From positions 1 to 52,461 of the forward strand of contig DXCK01000124.1 in the NCBI GenBank assembly GCA_019116045.1: DNA of 52,461 nt, read 5' to 3'. Each line of letters starts with the position of its first letter. The first letter of the stretch is position 1. Shown piece after piece: positions 49,112 through 52,461 of the stretch. This stretch comes from Candidatus Bacteroides merdipullorum. Its GTDB lineage: Bacteria; Bacteroidota; Bacteroidia; Bacteroidales; Bacteroidaceae. A model generated the notes under the pieces. That model made no database searches. It was not told the DNA's origin and saw only the letters and a list, made by a program, of their open reading frames with translations. Both the position numbers and the translations under genes were made by a program.

Positions 49112-51070
49112 ATGAAAAGAATAACTCTTGCCGCTTTTTGCATGCTCGCCCTGCAAAGCAGTTACGCACAGAAGGTGTACAAATTACTATCACCCGACCA
49201 AAAAATCGAGATGAACGTCAGCCTGTCCGACCAAATCCGCTACGACATCATCAGTCAAGGCGACACGCTGCTTACACAATGCGACATGCAAATGACCGTA
49301 GGCAATGCCCTGCTGGGCAAGAATCCGCGCGTGACCAAAGTTTCTCGCAACAGTATAGACGAGACCCTCACCCCCGTCGTCCCACTCAAATTCTCCACCG
49401 TTGCCAACCGATACAACCAGTTGCTGCTAAAATTCAAAGGCGGCTACTCCGTCGAATTCCGCGCTTTCGATAACGGCGTGGCCTACCGCTTCATCACCAA
49501 CCTGAAGGACAGCATCGACGTCAAAGACGAAACCTTCTGCATCAACTTTCCCGGCAATTATCTGCTGCACATGCAACAACCCGGAGGCTTCAAAACCTCT
49601 TACGAAGAAGAGTATGCCCACATCGAAAGCGAAGCATGGCTATCTTCCGACAGAATGGCGCTTCTTCCCCTGTTGATAGACACACGCGACAAAGGCTGCA
49701 AAATACTAATCAGTGAATCGGATCTGAACGATTATCCCGCCATGTTCTTGAAAAGCAATCAGAGCAACGGCGCACACTCTACCTTCCCCAAAGTACCCCT
49801 CAAGTTCGGAGAAGACGGCGACCGCAGCCTCAAAATACTGAAAGAAGCAGACTACATAGCCCGCACTACGGGAAAACGCAATTTCCCCTGGCGCTACTTC
49901 GTCATTACCCGAGACGACCGCCAACTCATCGAAAACACCATGACTTTCCAGTTGGCTGAAAAAAACGTATTAGAAGACGTTTCGTGGATCAAACCAGGAT
50001 TAGCCTCCTGGGAATGGTGGAACGGCGCCATTCCCTACGGCGATGACGTAGATTTCGAAGCCGGCTGCAACCTGAAGACCTACAAATACTTCATCGACTT
50101 CGCCTCCCGTTTCGGCATCCCCTACATCGTCATGGACGAAGGCTGGGCCAAAAGCACACGCGACCCCTATACACCCAATCCGAGCGTAGACTTGCACGAA
50201 CTCATACGCTACGGCCAGGAAAAGAACGTAGGCATCGTTTTATGGCTAACCTGGCTAACCGTAGAGAATCACTTCGACCTCTTCGAGACATTCGAAAAAT
50301 GGGGAGTAAAAGGCCTAAAGATAGACTTCATGGACCGCAGCGACCAGTGGATGGTCAACTATTATGAACGCGTAGCCCGCGAAGCCGCCAAGCACCACCT
50401 CTTCGTCGACTTCCACGGGGCTTTCAAACCCGCCGGACTGGAGTATAAGTACCCCAACGTCCTCTCCTACGAAGGCGTGCGCGGCATGGAGCAGATGGGC
50501 GGCTGTCGTCCCGACAACAGCCTCTACCTGCCCTTCATGCGCAATGCCGTAGGCCCTATGGACTACACCCCTGGCGCCATGCTCAGCATGCAACCAGAAA
50601 TCTACTGCTCCAACCGCCCCAACTCGGCCAGCATAGGCACCCGTGCCTACCAAATGGCCTTGTTCGTCCTCTTCGAAAGCGGGCTTCAGATGATGGCCGA
50701 TAACCCCACCCTCTACTACCGCAATGAAGACTGCACACGCTTCATCACTTCCGTACCCCAGACCTGGGACGAAACGATTGCTCTCGAAGCCAAGGTCGGT
50801 GAATACGCACTCGTGGCCAAACGTAAAGGAGACACATGGTTCATCGGTGGCATGACCAACGGACAACAACCAGTACACACCTTCAACCTGAAGCTCGATT
50901 TCTTGCCCGAAGGAAAAGACTTCCATATGACATCTTTCGAAGACGGCCCCAATGCCCATCGTCAAGCCTTAGACTACAAGAAAAAAGAGCGCAACGTGCA
51001 AAAAGGTGATGCAATCACCGTACGGATGGTTCGCAATGGCGGATTCGCAGCCATCATCAAAAACAAATAA
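49112..51070 (+). CDS. GH97 alpha-glycosidase (alpha-galactosidase/alpha-glucosidase type)
   Basis: A 652-residue exported enzyme of family GH97. The signal peptide is residues 1-20 (S-S-Y-A before Q21). An N-terminal beta-super-sandwich (about 25-300) precedes a (beta/alpha)8 barrel with S-W-E-W-W-N near 297, Y-I-V-M-D-E-G-W near 334, and G-L-K-I-D405-F-M-D408-R near 402-409. The Asp in this last segment is at about the place of the nucleophile of retaining GH97 alpha-galactosidases; inverting SusB-type enzymes lack it, so alpha-galactosidase is my preferred reading. The start at 49112 begins at the signal peptide; an ATG 81 bp upstream in the same frame adds an Asn-rich leader with no signal character. 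It follows GH76 by 91 bp and precedes GH2 by 44 bp. Confidence 0.88.
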   Translation: MKRITLAAFCMLALQSSYAQKVYKLLSPDQKIEMNVSLSDQIRYDIISQGDTLLTQCDMQMTVGNALLGKNPRVTKVSRNSIDETLTPVVPLKFSTVANRYNQLLLKFKGGYSVEFRAFDNGVAYRFITNLKDSIDVKDETFCINFPGNYLLHMQQPGGFKTSYEEEYAHIESEAWLSSDRMALLPLLIDTRDKGCKILISESDLNDYPAMFLKSNQSNGAHSTFPKVPLKFGEDGDRSLKILKEADYIARTTGKRNFPWRYFVITRDDRQLIENTMTFQLAEKNVLEDVSWIKPGLASWEWWNGAIPYGDDVDFEAGCNLKTYKYFIDFASRFGIPYIVMDEGWAKSTRDPYTPNPSVDLHELIRYGQEKNVGIVLWLTWLTVENHFDLFETFEKWGVKGLKIDFMDRSDQWMVNYYERVAREAAKHHLFVDFHGAFKPAGLEYKYPNVLSYEGVRGMEQMGGCRPDNSLYLPFMRNAVGPMDYTPGAMLSMQPEIYCSNRPNSASIGTRAYQMALFVLFESGLQMMADNPTLYYRNEDCTRFITSVPQTWDETIALEAKVGEYALVAKRKGDTWFIGGMTNGQQPVHTFNLKLDFLPEGKDFHMTSFEDGPNAHRQALDYKKKERNVQKGDAITVRMVRNGGFAAIIKNK

Positions 51071-51114
51071 CCCATAAACAACATTAATAACTCACTTTTA
51101 ACAAACTTGCTTTT

Positions 51115-52461
51115 ATGAAAAAACTTATTCTATCCGGCATCATCCTTGCCTCTCTGAGTCCCCATGCTCTCACATGGGCACAACAGGGAAGCGACTTGGA
51201 ATGGTGCAACCAATTCGTATCAGGCGTCAACAAAGAAGAAGCCTGCCAAATTGCTATTCCTTTTGCCAACGAGCAACAGGCACGGCAACTCAGCATGGAA
51301 GAATCACCCTACTACCAGAGCCTCAACGGCACGTGGAAGTTCAACTGGGTGGCCGACCCCAACAACCGACCCCAGGAGTTCTACAAACCCGACTACGACG
51401 TCAGCCAATGGGACGACATCAAAGTGCCCGCTACCTGGCAAATAGAAGCCGTGCGCAACAACAAAGAATGGGACAAGCCCCTCTACTGCAATACCATCTA
51501 CCCCTTCTGCGACTGGCGGAATGTGCAGTGGCCCAACGTCATCCAACCCCGTCCGGCAGATTATACATTTGCCAACATGCCCAACCCGGTTGGCAGCTAT
51601 CGCCGCGAGTTCACCCTGCCCGAATCGTGGAAGGGACGCGACGTGTTCATCCGCTTCAACGGTGTGGAAGCCGGTTTCTACATCTGGCTGAATGGTAAGA
51701 AGGTCGGCTACTCAGAAGACAGCTACCTACCTGCCGAATTCAACCTAACACCCTACATCAACGAAAAAGGCAGCAACGTATTGGCCGTTGAAGTATACCG
51801 TTTCACTGATGGCAGTTACCTGGAATGTCAGGATTTCTGGCGTTTCAGTGGCATCTTTAGAGACGTTTTCCTTTGGTCTGCTCCCAAAACACAGATCAGG
51901 GACTTCTTCTTCCGCACAGACCTGGACAGCCAATACAAGAACGCTACCGTACAACTGGACGTCCAACTGACAGGTAAGAAGAGCAAAGGCGACCTCCAAA
52001 TCAAACTGATTGACCCGCAAGGCAAGGTCGTAACCACCCAAACCTTACCTGCCAAGATAGGCCAAAACAGTCTGACGTTTGACGTGGAGAATCCGGACAA
52101 GTGGACAGCAGAGACACCCAATCTCTACGATTTGAACATCACCCTGTTGCAGAAAGGAAAGGTAACCGACCTGCGCAACATCAAAGTCGGCTTCCGTAAA
52201 ATCGAGTTCGCCAAAGACGGACGGATGCTAATCAACGGCAAATCGACCCTGCTGAGAGGCGTGGACAGACACGACCACAGCCCTTGGAACGGACGTACCG
52301 TTTCTAAAGAAGAGATGGAAAACGACATTAAGGTAATGAAACGCCTGAACGTAAATGCTGTCCGCACCTCCCACTACCCCAACAACCCCTACTGGTATGA
52401 CCTGTGCGACAAATACGGCATCTATGTCATGGCAGAAGCCAACGTTGAGTGCCACGGTTTG
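51115..52461 (+). CDS. GH2 beta-galactosidase (LacZ-like), partial at right edge
   Basis: An open frame of 449 codons that starts with ATG at 51115 and runs off the right end. A signal peptide covers about residues 1-22 (T-W-A before Q23), so it is periplasmic. The sequence is LacZ-like: G-T-W-K-F near 76, V-P-x-x-W-Q near 107, Y-R-R-E-F near 163, the sugar-binding domain with F-N-G-V-E-A-G-F near 180, D-F-W-R-F-S-G-I-F-R-D near 241, and the barrel with R-G-V-D-R-H-D-H near 382 and A-V-R-T-S-H-Y-P-N near 419, ending E-A-N-V-E-C-H-G. The two catalytic glutamates lie beyond the edge. It is the longest LacZ type and would remove beta-galactose from mannan side chains or another glycan. Confidence 0.92.
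   Translation, partial: MKKLILSGIILASLSPHALTWAQQGSDLEWCNQFVSGVNKEEACQIAIPFANEQQARQLSMEESPYYQSLNGTWKFNWVADPNNRPQEFYKPDYDVSQWDDIKVPATWQIEAVRNNKEWDKPLYCNTIYPFCDWRNVQWPNVIQPRPADYTFANMPNPVGSYRREFTLPESWKGRDVFIRFNGVEAGFYIWLNGKKVGYSEDSYLPAEFNLTPYINEKGSNVLAVEVYRFTDGSYLECQDFWRFSGIFRDVFLWSAPKTQIRDFFFRTDLDSQYKNATVQLDVQLTGKKSKGDLQIKLIDPQGKVVTTQTLPAKIGQNSLTFDVENPDKWTAETPNLYDLNITLLQKGKVTDLRNIKVGFRKIEFAKDGRMLINGKSTLLRGVDRHDHSPWNGRTVSKEEMENDIKVMKRLNVNAVRTSHYPNNPYWYDLCDKYGIYVMAEANVECHGL

Noticed and set aside
1-52461. tRNA or rRNA genes
   Set aside because: No cloverleaf-like or rRNA segments were recognised in any intergenic gap on reading through; a dedicated scan was not possible.

Overview
The window looks like chromosomal DNA of a Bacteroidales bacterium, probably a gut Bacteroides/Phocaeicola-type or Prevotella-like species with fairly GC-rich coding DNA. 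The reasons are a SusC/SusD pair with surface lipoproteins and glycoside hydrolases, Bacteroidetes-typical families (DUF6266, DUF3836, the AAA-ATPase-like/PD-(D/E)XK protein), the absence of strong Shine-Dalgarno sequences, and many copies of the Bacteroidetes -7 promoter box TAnnTTTG just upstream of starts. No rRNA, tRNA, insertion sequence or CRISPR array was seen.

Layout. 1-5.8 kb: a CoiA-like nuclease cut by the left edge, a block of 11-bp repeats, a DUF6266 protein, an AAA-ATPase/nuclease, RmuC, a REP-like palindromic element and an AlkD-like DNA alkylation repair protein. 5.9-8.8 kb: an M28 peptidase, an SpmA/SpmB-type nucleoside-recognition membrane protein and YbeY. 8.8-14.9 kb (minus strand): a four-gene sugar operon GH2 - GH43 - unknown (alpha/alpha)-barrel protein - aldose 1-epimerase. 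15.5-32 kb: housekeeping genes mnmG, apt, uvrC, dtd, a MazG-like gene, deoC, a polyprenyl synthetase, polA, ychF, a RhuM/phospholipase-D-like protein, panE-like and lgt, plus two small Bacteroidales proteins. A near-consensus ParB site (parS) lies directly after mnmG.

32.1-52.5 kb (plus strand): a large polysaccharide utilization locus (PUL) aimed at an alpha-1,6-mannan. Its order is GH76 - GH125 - SGNH hydrolase - SusC - SusD - surface glycan-binding lipoprotein - GH76 - SGNH hydrolase with three Ig-like repeats - GH92 - GH76 - GH97 - GH2 (cut by the right edge). The expected flow is as follows. Surface GH76 lipoproteins cut the alpha-1,6 backbone, SusCD imports the pieces, and periplasmic GH92 trims mannose side chains. 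GH76/GH125 then take the backbone to mannose, while SGNH enzymes remove acyl groups. GH97 and GH2 may remove galactose, which would point to a galactosylated or acylated fungal-type mannan. No regulator gene is present in the window.

The most unusual non-coding signal is a family of degenerate, GC-rich repeats with an exact 22-bp period (two 11-bp halves). It occurs in five separate intergenic gaps (about 8.2, 15.1, 20.0, 27.1 and 43.8 kb), always in the same orientation on the + strand. Other notable items are a C10 tract inside the SGNH-Ig esterase gene, a long inverted repeat at the PUL promoter, an inverted repeat in the susC leader, and a block of 44-bp direct plus inverted repeats before the MazG-like gene.
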